DNA of 64,000 bases from Solanum dulcamara. Its lineage: Eukaryota > Streptophyta > Magnoliopsida > Solanales > Solanaceae. A model generated the notes under the pieces. It was not told the DNA's origin and did no database searches. It saw only the letters and a list, made by a program, of their open reading frames with translations. Positions within the stretch are counted from its first letter, which is position 1. Every line of letters starts with the position of its first letter. The stretch spans positions 60,309,523 to 60,373,522 of the forward strand of contig NC_077237.1 in assembly GCF_947179165.1 (NCBI RefSeq). Direction: 5' to 3'. Shown piece by piece: positions 11,882 through 24,379 of this stretch. A program made the translations under genes and the position numbers.

Positions 11882-12157
11882 TCCAGGCCTGTAACAGCAA
11901 GAACATGCTGCTTGTGCTGCTCCAAATTGGATAATTTTATCATTGGTTGGAAGCTTGTATTTGAGGGCTCACCATAGTAGAAAAGAAACTTTGAAGGGAA
12001 TACTGATGTGCCAAGTGTTGCCACCAGTTAAGGTCTTAGGCTTCGTTTTTCTAATTAGCTCCCATGCAGATTTACAAGTAAAACCACCATGAGAATTCAA
12101 TTTCCAGCAAGCTTGATCAGGTATGTGAGGTTTGCACATAATGTCTGTGTTAAGGAT

Positions 12158-14078
12158 CTACTGCACCAGCTGGGGAGGGGCTTGTTGTCTAATTTTCTGC
12201 ACATTCCACTCCCTATTCTCAAGTAATTTAGAGACTGTACTATTGTTGAGTCTTGGAAGATAGTTATTGTGATTAGCTAGTGGGCCAATACCTAGCCAAT
12301 CATCCCACCAAAAACTGCAGGTACCTGAGTTGATGTGCCAATGTATATGTAGCTCAATATGAATTTTATTTGCCATCATATGTTTCCACATAATATACTG
12401 ACCTATGTCCCATTTTTTGATCACTGGGTGTGCCCTTTGGCAGTAATTAGCCTTCAGAAATTCTCCCCATAAAGTCTTCTTGGACCTGAAAGTCCACCAC
12501 TGTTTGTATTGCAAAGCTAAGCACACCTCTTGTATATTTTTCATGCCAATTCCCTCTTCCTCAACAGGATAGCTGAGAGTCTCCCAGGATGCCCAATGGT
12601 ATTTTCTCTTCTCTTTGTCCCATCCCCAGAAGAAGTCTGCAATAAGGGCCTTGATCTGCTTTATAGAGGTAGTAGTAGGTCTGATTGCAGACAACAAATG
12701 GATTGGTAGTGATTGCAACACTGACTTTACCAATGTTGCTCTACCTCCATAGCTTAACACTTTAGTCTGCCATCCTCTGATTTTGCTTAGAACTTTGGAC
12801 ACCATACTTGTATAGTATATGATTCTCTGTCTTCCAATGTAGAGTGGACATCCCAGGTAAGTAATGGGACCATGTGTACACTTAAAACCTATGGTACTGC
12901 TGATTCTATCAATAACTTCTGTAGGAGTGTTCATAGGAATCAGGAACTGACTTTTATCCTTGTTAATAAGTTGGCCTGAATTATTTTCATACACCTGTAG
13001 AGTCTTGGTGATAAGTGTTAGAGAAAAGTTTTTGGTAGATATGAATATAATCACATCATCTGCAAAGCTCAAGTGATTCACTTGAGGACCCTTTCTTTCC
13101 ATTTGGAAACCAGTATATAGGTAGTGTTGGTGAAGATTATTCAGCATCCTAGAAAGAACTTCAGCTCCTATAATGAATAAGGCAGGTGATAGGGGGTCTC
13201 CTTGCTTGAGACCTCTTGTAGAATGAAAAAAAACATGTCTTACACCATTAATGATCACTGAATACCAGTTGTTTGACATGATCCTCCAAATCATATCAAT
13301 AAAGACTTCCCCAAATCCCATCCTCCTCATGACCATACAAATGAATGACCAAGAGACCCTATCATAGGCCTTGGCCATATCCAGCTTGATCACTACATTT
13401 GTCCCCAACCTTGGGCCTCTTAATATTGTGAATAATTTCCTGGGCCAACATTATGTTTTCAGATATACTCCTGCCTTTAACAAATCCTGATTAATTATCA
13501 CATATGAGTTGAGGTAGAATAGGAGTAAGTCTGAGGCAAAGGAGTTTAGATACAACCTTGTTAGTGAAGTTACTGAGGGAGATGGGCCTGTAATCTGAAA
13601 GTTTGTTGGGCTGTCCAACCTTAGGAAGTAGAACCAAATAAGCATGTGATATATACCTAGGAATATAGTGACCATTAAAGAAGTATTGCACTAACTTCAG
13701 TAGGTCATCACAAATGATATCCCAGCATGAGTGAAAGAACTTGCCACTCATGCCATCTGGCCCTGCAGCTGAAGTAGGACTCATAGAAAATACTACTTCC
13801 TTTAACTCATCCTTGGTAGGTAGGGAATGTAGTAATTCATTCTGTTGATCATTAACTAGCCTTGGGATGCATTTAAGCACATTTTCATTGATTTGTTTCT
13901 CCTCAGCAGTAAATATTTTCTCAAAGTGCGCACATGCTACACTTGCAATATTGTCATCACCCTGGATGGAATTACCATGTTCATCACTGATCTGATGGAT
14001 GAACAACCTTCTTCTTCTCCCTCTGATGATGGCATGGAAATAATTGGTATTGGCATCTCCATCTTTGAACCAATACAA
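12158..14078 (-). pseudogene. LINE ORF2 reverse transcriptase domain
   Basis: The N-terminal RT part is 13,491-14,078 (LLPKVGQPNKLSDYRPISLS, the usual non-LTR RT block). The main part is 12,158-13,408, a 416-residue open frame with DMAKAYDRVSW, TRGLKQGDPLSPALF and the catalytic FADD in HLSFADDVIIF. A frameshift or stop near 13,410-13,490 splits the domain. The enzyme would copy LINE RNA into DNA at the nicked target. Several short frames on the opposite strand are shadows. Confidence 0.93.
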
Positions 14079-14140
14079 TTGAGTTTTTTATTTCAAAATA
14101 AACTGCTCCATCTTCAGGTACCTAATATACTGGCATTAAT

Positions 14141-15117
14141 CTAATCTAGCTTGGCCCTATTATCTTCATTGTTGTCACTGATGATATTTTCTTCAGCTTG
14201 TCTCACTTGTTCCTCAAATTGTTTGACTGAGGCAAATATATCCCCATACTGATTTCTGGACCAATGACTAAGAGTATTAGAAACTCTTTTCAGTTTTTGA
14301 TGAAAGATCCTCATTGGATTTCCATCCACAGGTCTTTCCCAACAAGATCTCACAGTAGCAAGAAAGTTTTCATTTTCAACCCAACAGTGTAAGAACTTGA
14401 AATATTTGATAGTATTACTTTGTCTTTCAGTGCAATCCAGCAGAAGAGGACAGTGATCAGAACCTATAGATGCCAAGTGAATAAGAGTGGTCACAGGCAT
14501 GACCTCCAACCAAGCATCATTGACCATGGCCCTGTCAAGTCTCTTCCATATTCTAGCCTCTACATCTCTTTTGTTGCACCATGTGAATTGATGTCCATGA
14601 AAACCAAGATCAGTGAGTCCACAAGCTTCAATGACACTAATGAACTCAAAGCTCTTGTTCATGTTATAAAGCTGCCCCCTATTTTTTCTTCAACATCTGT
14701 GATCACATTGAAGTCTCCAATGGTACACCAAGGTTCCTCCATACTAGAGAATTGAAGCATCTTTTCCCATAACTCTCTTCTCATATAGTCTTTGCATTTG
14801 GCATATACAAAGGTAATAAGATATTGATTAGGCCAAGATGAATGCTTGAACTTGCAAGTGATCTGATGTTCATCCTGATCCACCAGGTTGCACACAATGT
14901 CTTAGTTCCAAAATAACCATATTTTGTTGTTGGAGTTGGTCATAGCATTATCCATACCTAACTGACTTCGGTGGAAGTGAAGCTGAGCTTTGTTGGAGAA
15001 AGGTTCCAGCACTGCAATCATGGAGAGCTTGTGCTAATCTTTCATCCTCTGTAATCTGTCTAGAGCACCCTGAGTATCAATACTCCTAGCATTCCAACAA
15101 AGTGTACTAATCATTGA
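14141..15117 (-). pseudogene. LINE ORF2 endonuclease domain (APE-like)
   Basis: Starts at about 15,117 with LCWNARSIDTQGALDRLQ and a LEPF box containing the metal-binding Glu, then continues at 14,659-14,895 (VYAKC, PWCTIGDFNVI with the Asp/Asn pair) and 14,141-14,662 (IGSDHCPLLLD, the catalytic SDH motif). At least two stops lie in the N-terminal part, including the one before DIVCNLVDQDE near 14,898, and a frameshift lies near 14,660. This is the target-nicking nuclease of L1-type elements. Confidence 0.9.
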
Positions 15118-15769
15118 GGTTTTTGAGATTTAGACATTGTGTTGATGATGCTTTTTATAGCAACATTAGTAGTATTGTTGATGGTACTCTGCTTATTTTT
15201 CTTCTTTTCTTGCTTGCTTCTTGGAGATGGACCATTCTTCTCATTAACCTGTTATACCACAGCTGCCATGGTGGATTTGAAGGCCTCTAATTGATCTGCC
15301 TGCTGTGTTTCCTCCCATTGGTCAGGGTCTTCCTCATCTTCAGAATGAGTGAACCTGTATTCATCAGTCAAGTCCTCTGAGATGTCTCCTTTGCTAAGAA
15401 TATGCCTTTCATTAGATACATCTTGAACTTGTAGAGGGGTAACATAAATGTCTGTTTGTTCTGGCACAAGAGCATAGTTTACACTTGGCTGTCCTATTTT
15501 CATATCCTGGATAAGTGTTTTCCTCATTGCATCCCTCCTCTTCTTACTGAGAGATAATGTGGATTTGTTATTGAGGATCTGAGTTTGTGCTCCAGTGTTT
15601 TTTTACTGATATTTCGTGTTTGATCATGTCCCATATCTTGTTCATTAGCCTGTAGCCTATCCTCAGAAGCCTGCTGAGCCTGCTGAGCATCAGATTGTGG
15701 AGCCTGATCCTTATAAAACTGAATGTTGTGGCTGGTAGTGGTTTGATTACCACTATCAGCCTCAGTACC
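15118..15769 (-). pseudogene. End of LINE ORF1 / ORF1-ORF2 junction, frameshifted
   Basis: Two minus-strand pieces in different frames, 15,568-15,825 and 15,252-15,527, the latter acidic (EDLTDEYRFTHSEDEEDPDQ). They follow ORF1 after one or two frameshifts and precede the endonuclease start. They probably encode the low-complexity C-terminus of ORF1. No domain recognised. Confidence 0.55.
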
Positions 15770-18700
15770 CTATAGTGTTTCCATAGAATTTTTCCTTCTG
15801 ATATTACCTTTTTCCTGGACCTCAAGTTGATGTTCCTGCAGCTTTAATCTGCTAGAAGTGTGAGCAGTGGTTGCAGGAGTTATAAAGTCATTCCTATGGT
15901 CATCCAACTGAGATTCCCTCCCCCTGGTAACCCCTTCCTGCATGTTAGTAGGTGTCTCCTGACATCCCCCATCCTCACTTCCATTAACTACTTCAGCAGC
16001 AACAGTGACAGCAGTTAAAACATTAAAGAAATTACTAGGGGAGCCTTGGGGGTGTGGGAGCATTGAGTCAATACCTGGGCAATTCCTTGCTGTAGTATTG
16101 ACCTTAGCAGTTGCAGACATGGTCTTTTCCTTGTCCTGATCCAATTGATTCAAGGGATAATGGGGGCTGGGATTTGCTATTCTATGAGGCATAGGGGGTT
16201 GTCTCTGGACTCCAGAGGCAACATTACAGCTTTGAGGATTATAAACATTAATATTAGAGGTCATACCTGTTTGTTGCATGCTCCTGGCTTGCTGATTGTC
16301 CTTTGTGGGAATTTGATGAGTTTTAGAACTTTCTCCTTGGTGCATCATGCCTTGTTTACTTTGTTGGTGTGCTGCTTGTTGGTGAAGCTATCCATTCTTC
16401 TTGCCCTTCCTCTTTTGATTTTACCACACCTCCTTTTCTTGTAGATTTTCTCCTGTGTTAGCATTAGCAATATGTGGCTGCAGTGTAGCAATAGGTGTTG
16501 AAGGGTTTTTCTACACTTGTAGCTTGGCAGGTTGTGATTGTTCTTGGCCTTTATCCTTGGTTACTGCAGCTTCTTCTTGATTTTTCTTTTTCCTATTTTC
16601 TTCCCCTCTTTTCTTCACTGTGCAGGCATTGAGGGTGTGACCCTGGTGCTTGCAGTGCTGACAATATTCAGGCACCCCTTCATACTGAATTGGTTGCCAT
16701 CTACCTTTACCATTCACATCTTTTTCCAAACCCATCCAGACATGTTAGGGTCTTTGCTTGGTAAGATCAACTTGAACCTTTACCTTAGCTACGCTACCTT
16801 TAGTTTTCTTGTATGTTGCCAAGTCTAAGAACAGCACTTTCCCAACTGGAGACAGTAGAGGTATGACTACTTCCATACAATAATAATGCCAAGGAAGTTC
16901 TGGTAGGATTGCCCATATAGGGACCAAAGGAGTTTCCTATTCTGGTTTAAATGTGGGAGTCCGAAGTTGCAGTCTCATAAGTTGGCCTTGGATGAACATT
17001 TTTCCTTTTGACCACGCTGTTGAGTGATCGAACTCATTGTCTAAATCAATGTATAAGTGTCTAGAATTGAAATGAGTCAGCTTCACCCCTCCTTTAAGTT
17101 CTATTTGGAGAATAAACTCCTTTCTAATTACTTCCATTCTTGGCATATTATGTGTAAACTTCCCAATAAGAGTGTATTTACACCTACCTGCCAGATTAAC
17201 CATGAAGTCTTCCTTTGTAAACAATACTGCAGGGTATCCTTGTTTTGTAGTGATTTCAGGAGGAGATATATATATAGGAGCATTCTGCATAGTTTCTTGG
17301 GCTCTAAGCCTAGTAACAAGTGTATGGGTCATAACAGGATTTGGTGGAGTAGGATTATTAGGATTAAAAGTTCTTATTTGGTTGGTGTTTTGGGGTGCAG
17401 GATTATTTCTATTAGCCCAGGCCTAAGGCACCACATGATTAGGAGGATTAGGAATATTAGTACTTGGAGTTCTAATTTGATTTGGATTTTTGGGACCTGC
17501 ATTGGTATTTGGTACATAAGGTCTTTGGGCATATTAAGTATTCACATTTGGTTGTGTAGGTTGTTGGTTTTTATTGTTGTTTGTTTGCACATTTCTAGGG
17601 GATGTATTCCCTTGTTCAGTATGTTTAGCAGCAATATCCACTTGATCAACTGAATCCTGCAGCATTTTATTATTCTTGATCACCTCTAAATGTATCTCAG
17701 TAGTGCTAGCATTAGTAGCCTTAGCAGTCTTGTCATTTTGCAGAGCATTAAACTTTAAATTGACATTATTGTGGTCAACAGTTTTAGCCTGCATGTGGAT
17801 ACCATTGTGCACACAATTAACACCTAATATAGAAGAGTTAGTAGTCTTACTTGATAATCCTTGTGCTGAACTGCTGTTGTTATGATTGATATGATCAATT
17901 CTCATAGTCATGTGTTCATGGTGATCCTTATCTAGATGATCATTTATACTCTTTTGAATATTTTGGTATTGTGTTACCTCCTTTTGTTGCTGATATTGGT
18001 TTTGAGTCAATGCATTATTCACATCTTGAATAGGCCTGTCACTGTGTTCTTCACTTTGACAGTCGTTTTGATGACTTTTCGAATTTGAACTTGTTGGTGA
18101 AGATTCGAGTGACCCTCTGTGGCTTGGAAGTTGCGTAATACTCTAATGAACAATTTGGCATTGGTCCTTCATCAGTTGGTTGACCAGAGCTCTGGTGACA
18201 CCACAGTAGTCTTGACGACTTTTCAAATTTGAGCTTATTGTTGAAGATTCGAAGTACCTTAAGTGGCTGGTAGGGTGCTCATCACCATTGTGGTTATTTT
18301 GCGACTGGTATTGCGTCGTATAGTTGGCTGGAGCTACAGCACCATCACTCTTATCAGTGGTCTCGGAGATATTTGAAGCTTTTGGTGAAGATTCAAGCTG
18401 TGGCTCCATGCTAAGAAGATGCACATCATCATTGTGGACATTTTGGTATTGAATTTGGTCGAATTTGGTCGCCGGAACTCCGACGCCGTCACCAGTGTCA
18501 TCGCCGACGTTCATATATCTGGTGAAAATTATCCCATCAGCTTTGTGATGAGCTTGTGACCAAACCCCAGTAGGTCCACTGGGTTGTATATCGTCGGAGC
18601 TGCGTCGAATGTGGAGGCGTAGTGGTGGCGATTCTGGACTACTTCTTCCAGAAATCGCCTCATCATTTCTGGCGATTGATGCTATTGTTTCCTTTGATTT

Positions 18701-18870
18701 TTGGACTATATGTAGTCCTTTTGATGAGGATTCATCTCCTCCAATTCCTTTTAGATGAATCAATCCACGATTTTGCAGATACGTTATTTTTTGAAAAATA
18801 TTCAGCTCCTCATCAGTGACTTGACTATTGATCGCTTCATTGTTTGGCTGATTGAGGAGCTATACTTGGA
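15770..18870 (-). pseudogene. LINE ORF1 (gag-like RNA-binding protein)
   Basis: One reading frame can be followed for about 3 kb, from upstream of 18,763 to 15,770, broken only by in-frame stops (for example near 18,143, 17,534, 16,937, 16,745 and 16,511) and not by frameshifts. Order from the N-terminus: a Ser/Asp-rich segment (18,143-18,763); an Asn/Gln/His-rich segment (17,534-18,022); a DUF4283-like domain of plant LINE ORF1 proteins (16,745-17,332, with FMVNLAGRCKYTLIGKF); a CCHC zinc knuckle YCQHCKHQGHTLNAC in 16,511-16,735; and a Gln/Asn/Pro-rich tail (15,770-16,348). The true start codon is not resolved, because the frame reads back to a stop near 18,865 without a convincing ATG. The protein would coat LINE RNA. 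Confidence 0.85.
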
Positions 18871-19076
18871 ATTTGAAGCTGTAATAACTTTCATTGGATT
18901 CGTCTCAACGGGATCTTCATTCCAGTCTTTTGATCGAAATTTTCCGACGTTCGGAGGTGGGTCCACCCACATTTTGTTTTATGACTAAAATGACCTTTTT
19001 GGGAGCTTCTTGCTTAGAGAGATGTTAGAGAGAGAAGTAATTTCATGAAATGAGAAAGCGATTATAAAGAAGGAAT

Positions 19077-19449
19077 ATAAAGATACAAGAAATGGGGAGA
19101 GACAGAAAAAAAAAACTAGAAGAGAAAGACACAAAGAGTAGAGAAAGAAAGGAAAAAAAAAGGGCAGCCCGGTGCACTAAAGCTCCCGCTATGCGCGGGG
19201 TCCGGGGAAGGGCCTGACCACAAGGGTCTATTGTACGCAGCCTTGCCTTGCATTTCTGCCAGAGGCTGTTTCCAAGGCTTGAACCCGTGACCTCCTGGTC
19301 ACATGGCAGCAACTTTACCAGTTACTCCAAGGAAAAGAAAGGAAAAGAACTAAAAATATATTTTACTTTATATTTATTACCCCTCAAACGAAAAAAAATA
19401 ATAAGAAAAGTTTTCTTACATACTTTATATTGTTTTGCTTGTTCTCAAC
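19077..19449 (+). mobile_element. Tat/Ogre-like solo LTR, segment 2 (split by the SINE)
   Basis: 19,077-19,156 and 19,334-19,449 align with 40,430-40,600 of the minus-strand LTR. Shared features include the purine-rich GAGAGACAG...AGAAAGAAAGGAAAA tract and ATATATTTTACTTTATATTT followed by CCTCAAACGAAAA. This shows that the LTR continues across the LINE and SINE insertions. It ends at the gypsy solo LTR at 19,450. Confidence 0.8.
19157..19333 (-). mobile_element. Au-type SINE
   Basis: About 177 bp, minus strand. The RNA polymerase III B-box-like word GGTTCAAGCC lies at 19,276-19,285 (minus) in the text GACCTCCTGGTCACATGGCA (plus). The rest (TCCCGCTATGCGCGGGGTCC; GGGTCTATTGTACGCAGCCT) matches the Au SINE known from many angiosperms. 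It ends in a T-run beside GGGCAGCCC. A 13-bp target duplication AAAGAAAGGAAAA lies at 19,144-19,156 and 19,334-19,346. It overlaps the apparent frame 19,043-19,312, which is not a gene. Confidence 0.92.
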
Positions 19450-22400
19450 TGTCATACCCCGATCTCAACAGGGTGTGATGGGCACCCGACCCCATGATCG
19501 GAGCCGAGCAAACCCGTTACCTCATATTACATACTTAATCTATTTAGACTTGTACATCAAAAGAAATAAAAAACGTAGCTAAGCTTTCCAAATCTTGCTT
19601 TCCAAAATCCATCATCCCATAAACCTCGTGACATGCGACATAATAACCTATCGGCTGGTGACGCCACTTACAAAGCTGACACTCTATACCCACGACTCTG
19701 TCTACAAATTCTCTAACTTCGAATGAAATATCATAGCGCCTATACTCTAACTCAACAGCACTCCAGGAACAAGTGGAGTTGTTAAACCCGCTGCAACATC
19801 TTCTATAATAGCTTCTACTCGTCTGGGTGTACCTGCGTGGCATGAAACATAGCCCCCAGAGAAAAAGGGGTCAGTACGAGTAATGTACTGAGTATGTAAG
19901 GCATGAAAATCAGCATAACAAAGAACATAAGGTATGAACAACCATATCATAGAATCATAGAACATATAGTGAGATAAGAGAGTAACTTGTACATATGAGT
20001 GCCCTTTTAGGCCGGATGCCATGCATGCTTGTATTTTCCTTTAAAAACATTTCTTTTTCATATACATAGAAAATAGAACATGTCATATCGCCCACATATG
20101 TCCCGCGTCCGGGCATCCCGCGTCCGGGATGAAAATTACTCCAACTGATCAGGTAGGAATGCGTTTATAGAGACACATATACACCTCTCCATATCCCCCA
20201 TATATATATACATATACATATAGACAACATGTAGGAGAGCTCAACGAAAGTCATGTATCTATCGGAGTGACGGAAGGTCGGTAACCTCTGATTGTATTAT
20301 AGACAAACCATGGTCGCTTTGTCTCACCTTGAAGAAACAATTATTATAAGATGAGACTATCAACGAAGAATAATATTAAGAGAACGTAGAATAAGGTCAC
20401 AATCTCGTAAGGCACCAAATCGTATACATATGCACATAGGACCAATTTTCAAGACTCGTAGAATAATCGGAATGAGCTATGATTCAAAAATCAAGATAAG
20501 GGTCATGTCAAGTACCTTTCAAAAATTACCATGGATTATATCAAAATAAAACTTTTGGAATCATATACACGTATCTAAGCACGAGAAAATATTCTTTGGA
20601 AACTCAAGAAAATTGGCCATCCTAGTGGCTCTACGAATAGGACTTCCTTGAAATTGTATAAAATGTCATATACTTGTTTCATAAAACTCATGCCAAAAGA
20701 AAGAGTAGCTCTATATACTTATGTCAAAGAGTAGCTCTATATACTTATGTCAAAACATGCCAAGACAAAGAAGGGTAAACCTTACATACATGAAACCGTT
20801 CTTATCATAGCCATCATAGACATATTCTCATCCTCGACATCATCAATGTCGTTGTAAAACATATCCATCGTTATTGTCATAAAAGTTTGTAATATTGTAA
20901 ACCTTTATTTTGGAAAACTATAGACATTTTGGAAAACATTGACGGGTTATAGGAAAAGTAGTCATTTCCTTGGGACCATTGACACCTAGCTTTTGAAAAC
21001 AAATAAAATATGGAAGCACTTATGAAACCATAACATCGGAATCATGCCTTGAAAGAAAAGGGTAAGCCTTACATACTTATGCCAAATACATGCCAAAAGA
21101 AGGAACGGTTAGCTTTACATACTTGTGCCCCGCCTTACTAGCTACGCTTATGCTTCCAAATTGTTTTTCTACATTCAAGAGAGTTGACATAGTCATTAGA
21201 TTCACCACCATATACTTGTCTTAATCCTTCAAATAAATTAATTTCCAATCTGCCGAAATTTTGGCAGCATCTCCCCTATAAATACACCATCCCCAAGATC
21301 TCAACTCGGCCACCATGTCAACAACCATATCAACAACAACAACCAGAAGTATATATACAATCAAATCACCTCAACTTTACACAACACAAGCTCCAAACAA
21401 CTAGCATAAAACTACGATACCAAAATAGAGTTTTTAACCTTTATTTCATAAAATCTTTAACCATACCAACCGGAGGGTCGTGTGGATGCAACCAGAAGAA
21501 ACCACACCCTTTTTAAAACACTTTAAAGCCCTGCAACACGCAACCCAATCATCTTCAACCGCAGCACCACAACGACAACACACTACGCGACTTCGATTTA
21601 ACTACTACGACTTTAATTTAGTAGTTTCTAACATCAAGCATCCTTATACAATTTCTCTAATTCCATCCATATTTAGGAAATTTAATACACCTCATAAAAA
21701 CATCATAAACGCCAACTTGAAAGGAAAACCCTTACCTTGCCCAAAACTCATCAAACTCGTCGAAACTTGCCTCGGAAGCTCTCCTAGCGCGGCTAGAACT
21801 TTGGGACTGCTTGGTGACTTTTTGGTGCTGCTCCAAACCATAAATTTTCATTAATAATACCTTAATAACATCATGGTACACCCTAGATAATTAATTCACA
21901 GGATGAAATTGGAAAACTCAATTGTTTTCCTCTTGGCCGCCACTAGTTTCTCTAGTTTCCTAGAGTTTCTTTTCTTCTTCCTGCTCTAGAATTTTCTCTC
22001 TTTGTCTTGAAATTTCTAGAGTAGTGTGGACTTGATGAGTCAAGGGACACATATATATAGGCTACTTTAAGGGGGTGACATGTGTCAACCCCTAAGTGGT
22101 GACACATGTCAAGTCCTAAGTGGTGACAAGTGTCAAGCCTTCATTGGGCCAACACCTCTCTCTCCTCCAATGGAGGGATGCCATGTGGAATGTGGGGCCC
22201 ACACCTACATGAATTTTCTTGAAAACTTTGGTTGTGAAATTCCCTATTTACCCCTAGCCTTCCACAATATTACCATAGGCCACTTTGCGAATTTTTCTTT
22301 TTGCCCTTTGCCTTTCCCAATATTTCCACACTATTAATGTTCATAAATAATATTCATAACCAACTTGTATAAAAAAAAATTGAAAGATGGTCATTCCCTT

Positions 22401-22455
22401 CCCTTTACCACGGTTACTTTAAAATATCCAACCGTATAAAATACGGGATATAACA
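19450..22455 (-). mobile_element. Ty3/gypsy solo LTR, 3,006 bp
   Basis: Begins TGTCATACCCCGATCTC at 19,450 and ends GGGATATAACA at 22,455, giving TG...CA termini. It is flanked by a perfect 5-bp duplication TCAAC (19,445-19,449 and 22,456-22,460). On the minus strand it starts TGTTATATCCCGTATTTTAT and ends ATCGGGGTATGACA, the orientation in which such LTRs precede a tRNA-Met primer site. The U5-like text CAGTACATTACTCGTACTGA (minus, about 19,880) supports minus orientation. No internal region remains, so it is the product of LTR-LTR recombination. Confidence 0.92.
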
Positions 22456-22460
22456 TCAAC

Positions 22461-24379
22461 ATAGCAATTCAGATTTTATTTTCTTATTCTTCCTAACTGA
22501 AACATAATGGTTAGTCTCAACCTTTTCTTTATATGTGTGGGTCTATTATTTTCTTATTTTTGTTTGATTGTCTTTTTGAGATGAAAATTGTATAATCATG
22601 TTATATCTCCATATTATTCATACACTGCTTGTAGTTTCTTTATGGTTTAGTATGATTCGAACTTCAAAGTTCGAGACTCGAAGAGTTCGCCTGGGCAGGG
22701 AATCCGGAATTTTATTGTTTTACTTTAAATTTTTGTTTGTTTTGTATTACTTTATTTGTTTGCTTCTCTATGAGGTTTTGTAATAATTTTGTAAGTAACT
22801 CTCTATATACATAATGAAAAATTGGGGATAGTCTAAGGGGAGGAGAACTAATGTGCTGCCTGCATTTATTTTATTTTCAACTTATGTGTTGTATGTGTGT
22901 GTGCTAGATAAGTACGGATATATTAGTTAAGGTTTGAATGTAACTATTAGAATCATGCTATCACCGTCATACCTAGATTAAATTTACATTTGGGTCTGAA
23001 TATTATTTTTTATAAGTATTTGTGTATGGTCTAAAGTTACTATGCCAATAAATTTATCCTGGTATTGTCTTCTTGTATATTATAAATATGAATTTCAAAA
23101 ATAATTTGCCTAACTTGTACATGTTTACATTTGTCTAGTTTAGACTAAAATCACCAACCCATATTATTAGAATAATTGTTTAAATAATCAAGTTTACATT
23201 AGAACACATGTTATTTAGAAATCATGGCTATAAGATTTAATTTTCAATATGTGAACCACATAGAAATCGTATCTAATGTAGTGTGTTGTCGGTCTATAAA
23301 TCATACGTATAGTTTAATAAATATTTTATCATTTAAAAATCATGCTTATAGGATTTAAATAAATATTTATCATGTTATTTTATTTGAAGCATGCCTATAG
23401 TTTTAAATGAACTTTTCAACATATTATGTTATCTAAAAATCAGGGCTATAGGATTTAAATAAATGTTTATTATGTTGTTTTGCTTTGGGATCATGCCTAT
23501 ATCTTTAGAGAACTGTTTAGTATGCTATATTAAAGAAACTATGTCTATAATATTTTTTAGTATGTTAAAATTAGATTAATACGTTCTAGCATGTTATTGG
23601 GGTATAGTAATCACGTATATAGGCTTTAACTAATATTTTAGTATGTCATTATATTCATAAAATCTCATAATTTTTAGCATCTTAATTAATTAGAAATCAT
23701 GCCTATAGGACTTTAATAAGTTTTTCCTCCTATTATTATATGGAAGTCGTGCCTACAAGATTTTCATTTTCAACGTGTTATATTGTCTAAAAAAACCATG
23801 TTTATAGGCTTTAATAATAATTCTCAGCATGTTAATTGGTGTAGAAATCATGTCTTTAGGATTTTAATAAATGTTTGTTTTAATACACACAGAAAACATG
23901 CTTATAAAATTTTAATAAGTTTTTCCTTCTTTTATTTCTATTAGAGATTTTGCATATAGAACTTTAATAAACTAATTATTTATGGATCGTGCCTATTTTA
24001 TTCGCTATATTTTCAGCATGCTATTAACTAAAAATCATGTTAATAGGATTTTATAAACACTATTGGTTACTAACTGAAATTGTCAAGCATGCCTTCTTTT
24101 ATTACAATCATTGTAGTAAATAAAATTGCCCTCATGTGTCTAAATAATGAAATTTTCCTCCATATTATTCAAGTTTTTATATTTATGATACATACGCACA
24201 TACGGTAATCTTTATGATCCTTCACAACTTATTTGTATTTTCAAACAGGCTAATTAATTAATCTAGAGGCTCATTTGAGATTTTATGTGCTAACTGTTCG
24301 TCCTATCTATTTTGTTTGACGATGTGTCTAATTAGGATGCCTATATTTTCTTTAGTTTAAAACCTATCGTAATAGTAAG
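22461..24379 (+). mobile_element. Tat/Ogre-like solo LTR, segment 3
   Basis: Inverted match to 38,527-40,400 of the minus-strand LTR: CCTAACTGAAACATAATGGT against CCTAACTAAAATATACAGGT, then ATAATCATGTTATATCTCCA, a shared minisatellite (23,200-24,060), and TTGTCAAGCATGCCTTCTTT at 24,083. Homology stops at TAATAGTA (about 24,377). The continuation is found at 43,002. No gene; the frame at 22,598-22,783 is not protein-like. Confidence 0.88.
23200..24060 (+). repeat. LTR minisatellite, units about 50-60 bp
   Basis: Degenerate units built on AATCATGCCTATAGGATTTT followed by AATAAATGTTT and an A/T spacer with CATGTTAT; anchors occur near 23,215, 23,335, 23,390, 23,440, 23,490, 23,695, 23,845 and 24,030. 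The same units run in inverted orientation at 38,880-39,720. Confidence 0.8.

Larger units (their letters stand above)
9567..19062 (-). mobile_element. Full-length L1-type LINE, 9.5 kb
   Basis: Flanked by a perfect 14-bp direct repeat TATAAAGAAGGAAT (9,553-9,566 and 19,063-19,076). The left copy is followed by a T-run that is the poly(A) tail on the minus strand. Reading right to left: 5' UTR, ORF1 (gag-like with zinc knuckle), ORF2 (endonuclease, reverse transcriptase, RNase H), then a 1.4-kb 3' UTR. It inserted into the + strand Tat LTR, which resumes after 19,076. Both frames carry stops or frameshifts, so it is inactive. Its length is large for a plant L1, mainly because of a long ORF1 and 3' UTR. 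Confidence 0.95.

Noticed and set aside
11292..17885. Plus-strand open frames across the LINE
   Set aside because: They are antisense shadows of the minus-strand endonuclease, RT, RNase H and ORF1 sequences, which carry the conserved motifs.
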